Below, one piece after another: positions 1 to 12,261 of a stretch of DNA of 64,000 nt (positions within the stretch are counted from its first letter, which is position 1; the number at the start of each line of letters is the position of its first letter). Position numbers and translations under genes: made by a program. Source of the DNA: Cycas panzhihuaensis (taxonomy: Eukaryota > Cycadophyta); contig CM041465.1 in the NCBI GenBank assembly GCA_023213395.1, forward strand, positions 179,745,741 to 179,809,740. The letters run 5' to 3'. A model generated the notes under the pieces. The model made no database searches. It was not told the DNA's origin and saw nothing but the letters and a program-made list of their open reading frames with translations.

Positions 1-25
1 ATCCTGATACAATTTTTTTATGTGA

Positions 26-1787
26 TATAGCCTCTGGAGAGAGTAGATGCATAAGAAAATGAGGGATTGCTTATTAAAGAGCTAGTTGGTCAATTAGATG
101 AGGCAGATTGGGCTATATTGCAAGCTTGTAGACTGTCTTGGGTGAGCAGGTCAACATTACTAGTGATGGAGTATGAGATATTGCATGATTTTATTAATTG
201 TGGGATCCAAGGATGAAATGTTTTCAAGATAAGGGCAATTGGAGACATACAAATCGCTTTGAAGGATGTAGGGAGGATATTGGGAGTGAGATAGCAAGGA
301 GAGAGGATCAGACTTAACAGAGTAGTAGATGATGAGTCTGAGATGACTTACAACTAGTACATAACTAGTTTTACTAACCAGTTTGGTCCATATGGGATAT
401 CTATCGAGGTGATATAGATAAAAGAGGTGATCTCTATCATATAGAGGATTATCACCCTTATTAATATATACAAGATTGTTGTAACATAGAACTTCATAAG
501 GGTTCCAGCTAAGTAGATTAGGGTGGTGAGAAGATATAAGTAAGGAGTTTGAATGAACTAGGGGCAATATATAATAGATAGCATATGCCTGCAGTTATCC
601 TAGATTAGGAGGTAAAGGAGAGGAGGATTCTCATATAGCTCAATCCTAGTGTGTTGATTATATGATCATATTCCTTTAATAAGACCAAGAGGATAACCAA
701 GAGAGCTAACTATTATAGATCTGGGGATGAATAGATGGCACATAAGAGCTTAGATCCATAACAAGATAATAATCATAGTGAGGAGTATACATAGTCCTCT
801 ATTGAGTACAATGACTAGTAGGCAGTTAGTATAGGACCCATACGAGGCATTGCTAATGTGGAGTGATGATGAGGTAGATGTAATTAAGAGAGGAGTAGTA
901 GAGGCCCATATCACTAGTAGAGGGAGAGGAAGAGGAAGAGAGAGAGGAGGCAGAGGTAGGAGAGGTGGTGGTGAGATGGGTTGAGGAGAGAGAGGAGAGG
1001 TATTGACTAGTAGAGAAGAGGCAGGGAGTCAATAGGTGCTTGAGAAGGTAGGTGGAGCACTAGGTATAAGTAGACGAGGCTCCATACAAAGCATGGAGCT
1101 AGACTTAACAAATAAGCAAAGGTGAGTAGGGGGGAGTAGAGTAGGAGAGATGGAACCTAGCCAAGAGGCTCCCTAAGAGCCTGAGGGAGATGGAGTCTCA
1201 TAGCCTGAGGAGGAGATAATAGTAGAGCCAATAGGAGGAGGTGATCCAATAATTATGTCAATTAATTGATTTTAAATATTCTAAGCTATATTTCTTCTTG
1301 ATTATTTACCCTCCACATGTAAGACTAATCATGATTTATATATTTTCTATGGATAAATGGTGAGAGCATGACTCTAGTGAAGGTGAGGAGGATGCTAAAC
1401 TTGGTATTCCCTTATATACCTGCATTAGAGGAGGCTCTGGCATGGAACATAGTAGATCATACACTCCTAGGTCATCATATTTACTACTTTAGTTGTGCAC
1501 TTTGAGCTCAAGACATGTTCCTAGATACGAGAGTAAAGCTAAGACTACGAGAGTTAGAGCTTAGGGTAGTTGAGGATGAGAGATGTCATTTATATAGAAT
1601 AATGTTGGCACAGGTAGGAGTACAAGCTACTCCATCAGAAAGCACTATGGTATAGCAGGATAATATCTTCCACATTGTAAAGAGTTTACACATGGACAAA
1701 CTCCAAATAAAGAAGAGAGGACAGAGCCAAGAGCACAAGAGAGATCTCATCAGGGCTCATAGAGATGAATGTATTATATATATATAA
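26..1787 (+). pseudogene. Antisense two-exon gene of the Tat-like element, copy X1 (decayed)
   Basis: One plus-strand frame, interrupted mainly by TAG where X2 or codon context suggests Trp or Gln, runs from about 26 to 1252. It resumes at about 1357 and ends at TAA 1785-1787, the same place as the stop in X2. Exon 1 contains a basic Arg/Gly-rich stretch near 915-1000; exon 2 ends in a charged, probably helical segment. The start codon homologous to ATG in X2 is ATA here. The intron, inferred from X2, has lost both splice sites (TT for GT, AA for AG). The N-terminal part loosely recalls plant mobile domain proteins, but I do not assign a family. Antisense genes between pol and the 3' LTR are known in Grande and Retand. 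Confidence 0.6.
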
Positions 1788-1853
1788 AGAGGGACAAGAG
1801 GAAGATATGAGGTATTTTGTGAGCCTCAACTATTATATCATGTACTATACTCT

Positions 1854-1860
<7 letters not shown>

Positions 1861-1884
<24 letters not shown>
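1861..1884. repeat. (GT)12 microsatellite
   Basis: A pure GT run of 24 bases just after the antisense gene. The homologous site in X2 is an AT run. Confidence 0.95.
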
Positions 1885-2011
1885 ATTGATCACTTTTCTT
1901 CAAAACTTGTGTGTAATTAATGATTAACTCTAAACTCTTTTCCCCTCTTATTCCCCTTTTATAAATTAAATGTGGTATACATTCATGAGTGTGATAATAT
2001 ATGAAAGCATA

Positions 2012-2015
<4 letters not shown>

Positions 2016-2069
<54 letters not shown>
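2016..2069. repeat. (AT)n microsatellite
   Basis: An uninterrupted TA/AT run of 54 bases in the 3' non-coding part of X1. The corresponding site in X2 has only a short TA run beside a T-rich tract. Confidence 0.95.
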
Positions 2070-2075
<6 letters not shown>

Positions 2076-2689
2076 CATTAGTATGTACATGGTAATTTAT
2101 ACTCCTTCTAGAGTGTAAAGAGGTTTTGAAAGGAAAAGATTATTAGAAGTAATGAAGGATAGAAAAGCAATAAAAGATAAAAGGGAGTAGATAGAAAGGA
2201 TTACTGATTCTATTTCTATAATCATAAACCCATCTAAAATAAATAGTAATAGGTTTATAAAAGTAGAAGATGGAATAATATAAGTCTCTCAAAAGAAAAA
2301 TCCACATAATTCATATTATACTCCTAACAAATTATGCAAACATAGAGTAAAATCCATATTCATATAATATATCATAAAGTAAACACACTATTTACAGAAT
2401 AAAAGAATAATCTCACTCGATAAACAATTGGTTTTCTAAGTATATTGGATTCCTCATTGGCTCCTTCTAGGGACAAGAAGCTTTTAGGATCTTATCCCCT
2501 GTCAAGATTCTCCATGGCTCATAATTCCCACATCAGCCTATCCTTTTAAATACTTCATTTCATTCTTAAACCTATAATCTTAACCTTTGCACTAGTTAAT
2601 CCTTTATCTTCAACAGTCGATAGTATATACTCTTTATGAATTAGTAGTTTATACTTGTTCTAGAGTGAGGTACCCCTAGCCAAAAGATG
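2070..2689 (-). other. Non-coding tail between archaeal RNase H and antisense gene, X1
   Basis: No open frame or domain is seen. The stretch aligns base by base with about 43430-43955 of X2, so it is part of the element. It is purine-rich near 2110-2200. It would be the shared 3' untranslated stretch of pol and of the antisense gene. Confidence 0.55.
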
Positions 2690-3140
2690 AAAGTCAATCT
2701 AAATAATCATTCAAGATAGAAGAGTCAAGAGCATCAGCTTCAACATTAAAAGTCCGAGGAACATATTAGATAGATCAAAAAGAATAATGATAGCAATGAT
2801 GGTGATAGAGAAGGAGTCGTGAAGAGTGCACCTAATATATCCCAACTAATTAGTAGACTACAATCTAAGAATCATAATATATGTGATGGGTCCTAGATAA
2901 AAATGAGAAATACCAAATAATACTCCTATAATAATAGAATATTCAACTTTATTATTAGTTACTCTAGGTATAAATAGGCTAGTAAAGAGGAGAGGACTTT
3001 TTCATTAGTTATAAATCACCCAAGCACCAGCAGATGGCCCTCGGTTACCTCTAATACCTCCATTAGTGAAAATACTCAATGTCATAGGAGGATATGACTA
3101 ATATTTGCAAACGGTGTGATCAATAAAGGAGGGTATGAGA
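2690..3140 (-). pseudogene. Archaeal-type RNase H (aRH) of X1, decayed
   Basis: A second RNase H that would remove RNA from the RNA:DNA hybrid during reverse transcription. X1 is too broken for a long frame, but it aligns with the open frame at 44141-44428 of X2. There the motif order D-G-x-S-R-G-N-x-G-P, V-I-Y-D, then A-T-N-N-E-x-x-Y is clear. C-terminal traces (a dipeptide near Q-L before a hydrophobic stretch, and an A-D-A-L-like run) also read through on the minus strand. It lies downstream of integrase rather than between RNase H and integrase. Confidence 0.65.
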
Positions 3141-4050
3141 ATTAATCAATAAGGAAATGGTAGTGAATGAAATTTATTCTAACTATATTAAAGAAAAAGA
3201 TAAATCATAATTGGGATGTATATGATCAACAAGAATAAAAGGTATTAGGTAGGGTTCTATCATAACTAAGGCCATGGTGAACCCAAGCAACTAGACTTGA
3301 ACATCTTAAATGAATCATCTAAATGAACCCAACCTATTATACAAATATATGGGGACAAAGCCATCACATGACTTGCCTCAGATTACAAAAGGATGATAAT
3401 TATATACTTTTTTTTAATTGATTTTTCTTTTTTTTGAAAACTTTCACCTTCCAATTTTTTTGATATTTATAAGAAAAGACTTATAATCATCTAATTATGA
3501 AGTTCTTTCACTCAATATAGCAAGGATTTATTCTTTTTGATAGAACCTATATGAAAGAGGCTAACCTCCTTAATAATTAAACTGCAAGAGAAAGAGGAGA
3601 TCAAAATCATAGTGTCTTTAAATATAAAGGGAAGGTGGCAAAACGAGTATTCACTTGAGAATGTAAATAGAGAAAACCAAGGATAATAAAAGCAACAAAA
3701 AGAAAATAGTAGGTGATAAATGACCAAGAAGGAATACTCAAGATGAAGAACTAATAAGTAAAAGTATGATCTAAACAGCTGAAAGCATCTAACGCTGATG
3801 AACCAATCTCTCTTTTTCAAGGATGAAGATAAATGACAAGGCTAGGGGCCCAAATTCTCTCCTGAGTATAGAACTCAAAAGAGAGAATGATCAATACTCT
3901 CAAAGAAGAGTATTTATAATTAATACATATGATAGAAGGAGAAATAGACTTATATGATCATGAGTAAAAATTTTATAACAGGAGGAATAACTTAAGAGAA
4001 GATGAGAAAAGACTAAAGAAAGGAATTACCCATAGTTTTAGCTCATTAGA
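3141..4050 (-). other. Spacer between integrase and archaeal RNase H, X1
   Basis: About 0.9 kb joins the end of integrase to the second RNase H. It is T/A-rich. It contains a minus-strand open frame at 3512-3820 (102 codons) rich in Phe, Tyr, Leu and Ser, and X2 keeps a similar frame at 44871-45170. No domain is recognised. The composition looks like translated T-rich non-coding DNA, possibly an intron or linker. Confidence 0.4.
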
Positions 4051-5270
4051 CAAAGAAAAGAAATTTTGAAGCTATAATTTATCCTCATTCCATAGATAAG
4101 AGATACTACTAGGCATAAAACTTTCTCAAATATTGAGAGTTTATAGGATTTTTTAATTCCAAACCTTCCATTATTGAGATTTGATAGGCTCCATTATTCA
4201 AATCTTCAATTACTAGACAAGGGCCAACCGACTTAAGAGAAAACTTATGTTGTTTATCATGGAGGTATTCTAACTTCAACACTTTATTACCAATATAAAA
4301 CTTTTTGGGCCTAAGATACCTATCATAACTAGCCTAAATCTTAGCCTTAGATGCCATATTATTTTGCACAGCTTGCTTACAAGTCTCATCCAGCTTTTCG
4401 AGTTCCGAGAGACGTGCTTCCCTTTGGAAGTCTTCATTGGTAAATTCTTTTAATGAGACATATAAAGAAGGAATATCAACTTCTAATGGAAGGCAGTGTC
4501 AACACCATAAATGAGAGAAAATGGTATCATACCTATAACATTTCTAATTGAGGTTCTATAAGCCCATAATACTACCAATCTCTATGAGATGTTGCGACCA
4601 TTTTGGCTAAAATTTTAGCTAAAGTCTTTTTAAAGGCTTCAACTTGGCCATTCACCTAAGGGTGATAAGGGGCCAATAGTTTATGGGTAATATGGAATTT
4701 TATATATAGTTCACTGATGTGGGAATTATAAAATAAAGTCCCATTATCAATAATAATAATAATACTTAGTACCCAAAATCTGTAAATGATATATTGAAAG
4801 ATAAATATGGAAACAACCTTTCCAGTAACAATGGATAATGGAATAACTTTACTCTATTTAGTAAAATATTTAGTTGAAGTAATAATAAACTTATGATTAT
4901 TAGATGATGCTAGAAAAATTTGACCAATGAGGTTGAAACCCCATTGGAGGAAGGGCTAAGGTGAGATAATTGATTTCAATTCTTGTGCAGGTTTATGTAT
5001 TAAGGTCATATGAGATTGACATTTTTCATATTTTTATACATAAACATGAGTATCTTTAAATAAGGTGAGCTAATAATAATCCATATGATAAATCTATTAA
5101 GCCATTGATCGGCCACCAAAATGTCCACCACATGTCCCTTCATGATATTCTATTAAGGCTAGAAGTGTTTCATCAGAGGGAAGACATCTTAATATAATTC
5201 CATTAAAAGAATATTTACAATGCTCACCATCAAGCAAAAGATATTGCCTAGTAGTAGCTCAAGTTTATCT
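4050..5270 (-). pseudogene. Ty3 integrase of X1, decayed
   Basis: Integrase inserts the cDNA into the host genome. The minus strand from about 5260 downward shows the N-terminal H-H-C-C zinc region (a H-E-G-x-C-G-G-H-F-G-G run near 5110-5150, then C-x-x-C). The catalytic core follows: a W-G-F-x-L-I block, an I-I-D-N-G block, and P-Y-H-P-x-x-N-G-Q-V-E-A supplying the glutamate. Many stops interrupt it. No chromodomain is seen at the C-terminal end, which fits a non-chromovirus lineage. Confidence 0.8.
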
Positions 5271-5379
5271 TCTCCTCTTAAATAGAGAAGAATAAGGGAA
5301 AGACTAATTGTGAAGGTATGATTTAATTTCTCCATACCATGAATCTTCAAAAGGGACTAACTGGACATGGAGAACATAC

Positions 5380-5880
5380 TTGTTTAGAAGAGTATTATCA
5401 ATAGGTTATTTGGTAGGATTGGGAAGAGGAGCATCAACCATGACCTCTGTAATGACCATGCCACTCTTAGACTTTCTATTAACAATTTTAAATTTAAACT
5501 CTTGTAGTAATAAGGACCATTTGCCTAGTCACCCAGTCAGATTGATTTTGGTAAGAAAATATTTAACAGGATTATATTGAACAATAAAATAGACCTTATT
5601 CCCAAGAAGATAATGTCGTAACCTATTAGTGGTAAAGATTAAAGTAAGACATTCTTTTCTAGGAAGGGGATAATAAAGCTCAATAGTGACTAAAGTCCTA
5701 CTAATGAAATATATCATTCATTCTTTACCAAAGTCATCCTCTTATACAAGTATACTTTCTAATGATTCCTCTATAGATGAAGTATATAGGATAAAAGGTT
5801 TTTCAAATCTAGGTGGAGCAAGCACAGGTGTTGAGATTTATGCTTACTTTAACTTATCAAAGAACTCTTGAACTTGAGGA
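5380..5880 (-). pseudogene. Ty3 RNase H (first RNase H) of X1, decayed
   Basis: The domain follows RT directly. A minus-strand frame at 5529-5717 carries the conserved run Y-F-I-S-R-T-L, then E-x-x-Y-x-P, then R-L-R-H-Y-L-L, and ends in K-Y-F-L-T-K-x-x-L-T-G. This is the typical C-terminal half of Ty3 RNase H. The short plus-strand frames at 5380-5871 are shadows of this domain. Confidence 0.8.
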
Positions 5881-5889
5881 ATCCACCAT

Positions 5890-6690
5890 AATTCAACGTA
5901 TTTTTTTAAAGAAAGAATTTAATCTATTTTTTACTTTTGGGAGGAGGCATATCAATAATTACCTTTATCTTATTGGGATCTATTCTAATCCCATCATGGG
6001 AAATAATGCTACTTATCATTTTTCTTGATGTTACAACAAAAATGTATTTAGATGGATTAAGGCATAAATGATATTTCCTACACCTATCAACGATTATTCT
6101 CAAGTCACAAAATGATCATGCCTTATGCAAGAAAGAGAAAGCATATCATATAAATATACATAAATAATATTACTGGTCATATCATAAAAAATATAAACCA
6201 TTTCCCTTTGATAAGTAGCACTGGCATTTTTTAATCTAAAAAAAAAAACTTTATACACAAAAGTATCCCAAGGAGTAGTGAATACAATTTTATGATGATC
6301 TTGGGGTGAGATGGAAATATGATTATATATAGAAAAGACATCCATAAGGGACATCACCTTGAAAGTAGTTGTTTAAACCTAAATCAGATCAAGAAAAGGG
6401 AGAAGAAATTTATCTTTAGGGCATACTTCATTGATATCTTGAAAGTTAATACAAATTTGAATTTGATCCATTTTTCTTTGCAACCAAAACTATATTAGAA
6501 ACCCATTACGAGTAATTAACACTCTCATTGAATCCAACTCCTAATAATTTCTCCACTTCTTATTTAATAGCTAAAGAGACACACAAGTAAATAGAATGTT
6601 ATTTTTGATGTTTAGGTTTGATGCTGAGTAACTATGATATTATGCTTGATGACTTAGGAATCAAGGCCATGCATATCTTTATAGTCCTAA
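5890..6690 (-). pseudogene. Ty3 reverse transcriptase of X1, decayed
   Basis: The polymerase domain copies element RNA into DNA. The clearest piece is 6100-6357, with F-S-x-Y-N, K-x-x-F-T-T-P-W, and F-x-x-x-x-A-x-A-T-Y-Q-R. The catalytic box reads Y-L-Y-D-M, so one catalytic Asp is Tyr here, while X2 keeps Y-L-D-D-M. Downstream, the run C-L-N-P-S-K and I-D-P-N-K-I-K-x-I-x-x-M-P-P-P matches Ty3 RT palm and thumb. Several stops break it. Confidence 0.85.
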
Positions 6691-8140
6691 GCAAAGATTG
6701 AGTAGAACTCACAAAAGAGATCCTTAAATTTAGTGATCTCTTGGGCAGTACAACTAGCTCCTAATTTAATAATCTTAGGGGTATCACCTAATTCTAAGTC
6801 AATATCGATAGTTTGCTCCACAAGTATAGCATTTCCCTCTTCAAAGTGAGAAGGGATAGTCTCTACTAGAGAAACTATCTCCTGAGGTTGGGAATGATTA
6901 AGTAGTGGTGAATTAGGTTGTATAACTTTCAAAAAATCCAACCTATGATATCCATTAGGAAGATTAGGAGATGACCTTACTAGATGTTTGAGAATTGCCT
7001 TATCATTTTCAAAGTGATCAAGATGAAAAAGATTAACGATGAGTAAATTCTTTAGTAGGTCAGTAGATAAAGAAGAGGGCCTAAAACATAAAGAAGAATT
7101 AACCAAAGAGTTTAGATAGGTATGAACAAACTCAATTATCAAAGAAACTTAAGAGAAAAGAATAGGCATGTTAATAAATTCTCAATTTAATGTAAAAGTT
7201 TGCTTAAATTCCTGACAATAAGAATGGAGATCTTGATTAGACAAAGACATAAAGATGAGGGATGATAGAAAAGCATCCATGGAAGGATGGGAAGAAAATT
7301 AAATAGTGGAAACTAAATTCACTTCCCGTACTCGAGTGGGGGTACTTTGATTCCTTTGAAGTGTATCAAATGAATTAATATCCTTACCTTTTGATGCCAA
7401 TGCAATAACATCTTCTTCTCATGTCTATTCAACTGTATAGTAAAAAGGGGAGATCAAAAAAGAGAGGTGTAACATCAATAGGCTTGTCATATAAAAGAGA
7501 AACTATATGATAAATTGAAGAATGATTCATAATGGAAGAAACTAAAGCATTTGCCCTCAAAGGCAAACATAAAATCTATGAGAAATAGGTTTGAGTAGGA
7601 AGGGGACATTTATATTAATAGTTTCACTCATAAGAATTTTCCCATAAGATGTGATAGAACATAAAGTTACTTCTTCATTATAAGAGGAAGAGGAAACTAA
7701 GGATCAATAAGTTAGATCCAAAGACTGAGGAGTAGATGAGAAGCCTAATGAAATAGGGACAATCTCCACTAAATCAGCATCCTTTACTTCTCCTTGATTA
7801 GAAGGAGTTTTAATGGCAAAGTATTGGCCTAAACCTAATGATTAGAAGAAAAACTCTAAACAGTTAGACAACTCACTAGGCTTAGAAAATGTCTTAATAA
7901 GTGGGACTGACTATTTGATTGGTTTTGGTTTTTACTTTATAATTTTTAATTGTCCCTCATAGATAAACCCAAGTTCACCAAAGAGGGAAGAACAAACCGC
8001 AGCCATTTGGGTAATCCATGGTCTACCCAAAAGGATGTTATAGTCTAGGTTAAGATCAATGATGGTTAATTAAGTGAGAACTATCTTTCTTCTAGAGTAA
8101 GAGGAAGAGTGACTTGACCTTAGGGTACTTTCTAATTTTT
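6687..8140 (-). pseudogene. Protease-RT linker of X1
   Basis: About 1.4 kb separates protease from RT, longer than in most Ty3 elements and in keeping with Tat-like polyproteins. The 3' part is open for 151 codons (6687-7142). It ends in a F-K-D-L-x-x-E-F-Y-S-I-F-A run that leads into the RT domain. No other domain is recognised. X2 has the matching stretch at about 48120-49560. Confidence 0.55.
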
Positions 8141-8404
8141 TTAGCATCCTTGACAAATCCACTCACATGGATCAAATACTAAAATTTCTAAGTCCTCAAT
8201 AAGACGAAGAGGGATTGTATTAATATATGATCCTTCATTAATAATGACATGTTTGATGTTAATATCATCCATTATTATCTCAATATAAAATGGAAGTATG
8301 TCATTTAGAGAATGAGTGGTATAATTAGGTAAGGTGGCCAGGTCAAAAGAAAGTGTGGAATTAGATGAAGAGACTATAATAAGAACTTCCAATGTATTAA
8401 ACAA
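8141..8404 (-). pseudogene. Retropepsin-like protease of X1
   Basis: An 87-codon open stretch with the fold pattern of a retroviral-type aspartic protease: a beta-rich lead-in, the active-site block I-I-N-E-G-S followed by I-x-x-I-P-L, then a L-x-x-L region. The expected catalytic Asp position is Asn. X2 has the same I-N-E-G-S at its site, so the change probably predates the split of the copies. It would mature Gag-Pol if active. Confidence 0.65.
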
Positions 8405-10925
8405 GAGTTAATATTATTCAGGGCAATAATTTAGCAAATATATGAATGAAATACAAGTAGGAATGGTCTTTACCTCATCAACCAAAGGGAATAATCTATC
8501 TTTTATACTGGAAGGAATAGACCTAAACCTAATGGGACATGGGTGTACTAGAGGTAAAGAGTTAGGATTCTTTGTGATCAAATCATTGAATGATTTAGAT
8601 GGTCCTATACTCTTTATTATCTCCATCATATTAATTGTTATGTTGGTCTCACCACCCTTAGGAGGTAGGCGAGCTTCATTACTAGTTCATTTTATTCAAG
8701 GGTTAGGGGGAGTGGTAGTCTTCTTAAAAGAATCAAAACTGAAAGTCTCATCTTAATAATCTTAAACCTATTTTTCCTTGCCCTTATCATTCTTATTTCC
8801 TTTGTCTTTGTGTTGAGGTAAGGGGTCTTTATGAATCATTTAATCTTGAGATGTTTTAGAGGAACAGTTTGATTAAACATTTGTATTTTGTGTCATAGCT
8901 TAAATCATATGACACTCACTTCTATTATGAGCATTGATCTAATGGTAAGAATACTATTTAGTCTTTCTAAAAGGAGGAGGAGGTGGAGGAGGATTTTATT
9001 TCTTCCTTCCTTTAATAAGATGGATTACTTTCATCTCCTGAGATGGTTGACTTTAAGAAGGACCATCAACACATAGATATGTGTTAATTATGTACTCCAA
9101 TGATTTAATAGAAGAAGTTAAGTGATCGTAAGTGACTTCAAGATAAGAAGCCTTAGTTGTTTGAATAGTTTCTTTAGGGGGAACAAGTTTCTCAACCTTC
9201 TTAATACCTATTTGAATCTCAAATATTTCGAAAGCTAAACAATGATCAATAGCTTCTTCATAGGTTTAAGGGCCAAGCTTAAGAACTTCAAGATGTATGT
9301 ATGGCCTCAAAGCATTAGTGAACAGATCAAATAGGAGACTAGGATCAACATGTGAATGACATGCATGTACTTGATCTTGAAACCTTCTTACAAGGTCGCT
9401 AAAAGTTTCATTATAGTTTTGTTTGATAGCTAAAAGAGATTTGATGCCAAGTTTGAATGGTCTCACTACATCAAAATAGTTGATAAAAGAATCAACTAGT
9501 TATTAAAATGAGAGGACAAAAGCTTAAAGAAGTCAATAAAATAATTTTAAGGCACCACCTTGAAGTGGTTTTAGAAAACAAGCACATCATGATGTAATCA
9601 TATGGCATAAAATCTGCATAAGCAAGTGTAAATGCTTATATGTGAGAATTGGGATCTTAGGAGGAGTCACCTAAGAATTTAGGTAACTCAAGAAGAAATG
9701 GAGACATTAGGGATAAAAGGACCTCATGTAGAAAGAGAGACTTCATGTAATCTTGGAAAGGTTTCCTTGGCCTCAATGTAGTAGTACATTAAGGCAAGGA
9801 TGATGGAAGTGTATTAGAAGAAGGAATAGGTTATTATTATTAAGGTTGAGGAAAAGAATGGGATAGAAGAGTTGATAAACAATTAAAATAAGCTATGAGG
9901 TTAACCATAGAATTGTTTTGTGGAATAAGATATTGAGGAAGAACAAGATTAAATAAAGGAAAAGGTATTAGTTGTGGAATAGATCTAGGAACATGTGATG
10001 AAGAGGTAGGGTTGGTAAGCCCCAAATCTTGAGATTGACTAACTGAAGCATAAGGATGAACAGGATGGGTATGAGGAGCTTATTGGGAAGAAGGGGCTAC
10101 ATTAAGTATTCTAGGAGAAGAAATATGAGGGTTTATACCTTATGTTGTAACTCTATGAGATATGTGAACTAGAAATTAAGTCAGATATAAGTAAAGATGA
10201 GAGTAGACAACTATAGTGGAATAGGAAGAAATAGGTTATGACTTTGATGGAGGTAAACCTATTTGGTAGGAGGTAGGAGCATGAGAAGAACTAAGGTTAC
10301 CTTAGATGGGAATAGTAGAAGTACCCTCATGTGTAGAAGATACCATACGAGGTGAATGGATCTGCACATGTAACCTAAAAGGCAAAAGAAGGGACTATGA
10401 ATGAACTGACTTATAATCTTCCATCTTCTCTAAAGGAGGAGAATGAGGTCTTCGTAAAGGAGGACTGGAAGGTAGTAAAGGCTCAACTTAAATCAACTCA
10501 TACTTCTCATACAATGGATTAAATTGATGATGATGTGGAGAGGATGTCATAGCATGAGTCTCTAGATAAAAAGGATCTTAATATCCAGGTATGTGAAGAG
10601 GAGCATGGACCCTAGTAAGAATCGGCTCAAAATATAATGGATATGCTTGAGTAGGAAGTGTTTCTTCTTATGTGAAAGCAATATTTATAAATGAAGCATC
10701 ACCATGGAATTGAAAGGGATTCGAGTACCCTTACTCCATAGGTATTTCATATAACTTAGTTGAATCTTTATGGGGAATAAGCATAAGATCATGTATGTGA
10801 TGCTCTGAAGAGTCAACATAGGAAGATGAAACTTCATGAGTGAAATATAAGGGTTACATTTGAAAATTGGGTGGGGGACCTTAAAGTCTCAACAATCACC
10901 TAGGAGTGGGTGTTGTAGTCTCCAT
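8405..10925 (-). pseudogene. Gag polyprotein of X1, decayed
   Basis: Gag forms the particle. The start is taken as the ATG at 10923-10925, giving M-E-T-T-T-P-T-P; X2 has the matching ATG at 52351-52353. The first 350 or so codons are rich in Pro, Ser, His and Tyr. The capsid region (retrotransposon gag family) is clear at about 9266-9700, including an F-x-x-L-V-R-R-F-Q-D-Q-V run. No CCHC zinc knuckle could be found after it. Numerous stops and shifts are present. Confidence 0.7.
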
Positions 10926-11241
10926 CACTCTAAATAAGAAAACAAATGGTAATCCCTAATACGGTCACTAGAAAAATAGCGTGATTCTATTGGGCCTAAA
11001 CTAAATATCTCTTAACTAATAGTGTGTTTCCTTTATTTTAAATCTTAAGCTAAGAGACAAGAAGCCTAAGAGAACCTAAAGGACCACCTTTGCCAACTCC
11101 TAAGAAGGAGTCTTCATCTAATTATGCCATTTAATTAAGATAGGAATGAATTAGTAAAAGGCTATGATGTAAGAGGGTGATTAAATCCACTAGCCTAAAC
11201 AATTGGATGGAGGAGTTCTGGATTCAGGATTGTGCTAACAA
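10926..11241 (-). other. 5' leader between LTR and gag, X1
   Basis: Non-coding and conserved with 52354-52658 of X2. A primer site should lie at its right end. I could not match the sequence there (ending near GTGCTAACA on the plus strand) to a tRNA with confidence. Confidence 0.4.
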
Positions 11242-11904
11242 TGTGTCTTGTGTATTTTTTCAACATTTCAAGTTTTACTAAAATAAAGAAAAAGGGTTAA
11301 GTAATGGAGTGGTTTTCTCTTCTTTCTTTCTTATTTTGTTGTTTTTTCTTGTTTTATTTTAAAATGAAATAAAAATGCAAGAGCAAACAATAAAACTACA
11401 AGATCTATCTACCTTTTTTTCAATCAAATAAATAATAAAACTAAACATGCATGCAATATTTTTTATTCTTTTTTTAAATAAAGCATACTAAAATGAAAGA
11501 AAGAAACTATTTTCTTTAGATGCAATATAAACTTTTTTAATGAAGGAGAACTAGCGTGAAATGCAACCAACACAACATATAACTATATATGCAAATCAAC
11601 AAGAGATCCAATAATATGCGGTATCTATATAAAGCTTTTTTGTTCCAATTATATGTTATTTTTCTTTTTGCAAAATGATTCAAAGATAAAAGAGAGGTTT
11701 TAAAGATATATTTATCCTACTATGAATGATATTCAAATCACAAAGATTACATGCAATCAATCATAACCAAGTTATTATCCAAAAATAAGCAATGACTAAA
11801 AAATAAGAGATTCTATCATAAATGAGGTCTTTCAGACACCAAAAGATCCTCAAATCTTATCTCATATGATCTAATTACATCAAAGACATATCATTCATAT
11901 ATTT

Positions 11905-11909
11905 AAATT
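11905..11909. repeat. Target site duplication of element C, left copy
   Basis: AAATT, identical to the copy after the right LTR at 18281-18285. Confidence 0.9.
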
Positions 11910-12261
11910 TGTTCAGGAACATGAAATCATACATAAATGTTCCCATACGCAGGATCTTTAACCATACACAGATAGCAACAAATAGAAAACAGATGCACAG
12001 TACACATGTATTTACGTGGGAAACCCTTTTGGGAAAAAACCCACCACAAAGAGGATCCTTGATGGATCACTTGATATTACACAATGAATACTTGGATGAT
12101 GAATATACAAGGCTGCAAGGCTTTTATACTCTCCAAGAGGTGTCACCCGATTAGGGTTGTGACCCTCTGAATAAGTCACACCTTTTGGCTTGCACCCTTT
12201 CACATAATTAAACCACATTAACATTAATTAAGTAGCTTAATAATTAACTTCCATGTTAACA
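11910..12261 (-). repeat. 3' LTR of element C
   Basis: On the plus strand it begins TGTTCAGGAACATG and ends GTTAACA, so it is TG...CA bounded. It pairs with 17920-18280. The right copy has an extra stretch of about nine bases near its base 85. Confidence 0.93.

Noticed and set aside
160-567. Minus-strand open frame of 135 codons
   Set aside because: It is opposite to the antisense gene of X1, has no domain, and X2 does not keep a matching frame of this length; taken as a shadow.
8442-8756. Plus-strand open frame of 104 codons
   Set aside because: Shadow of gag of X1; no domain, and not kept in X2.
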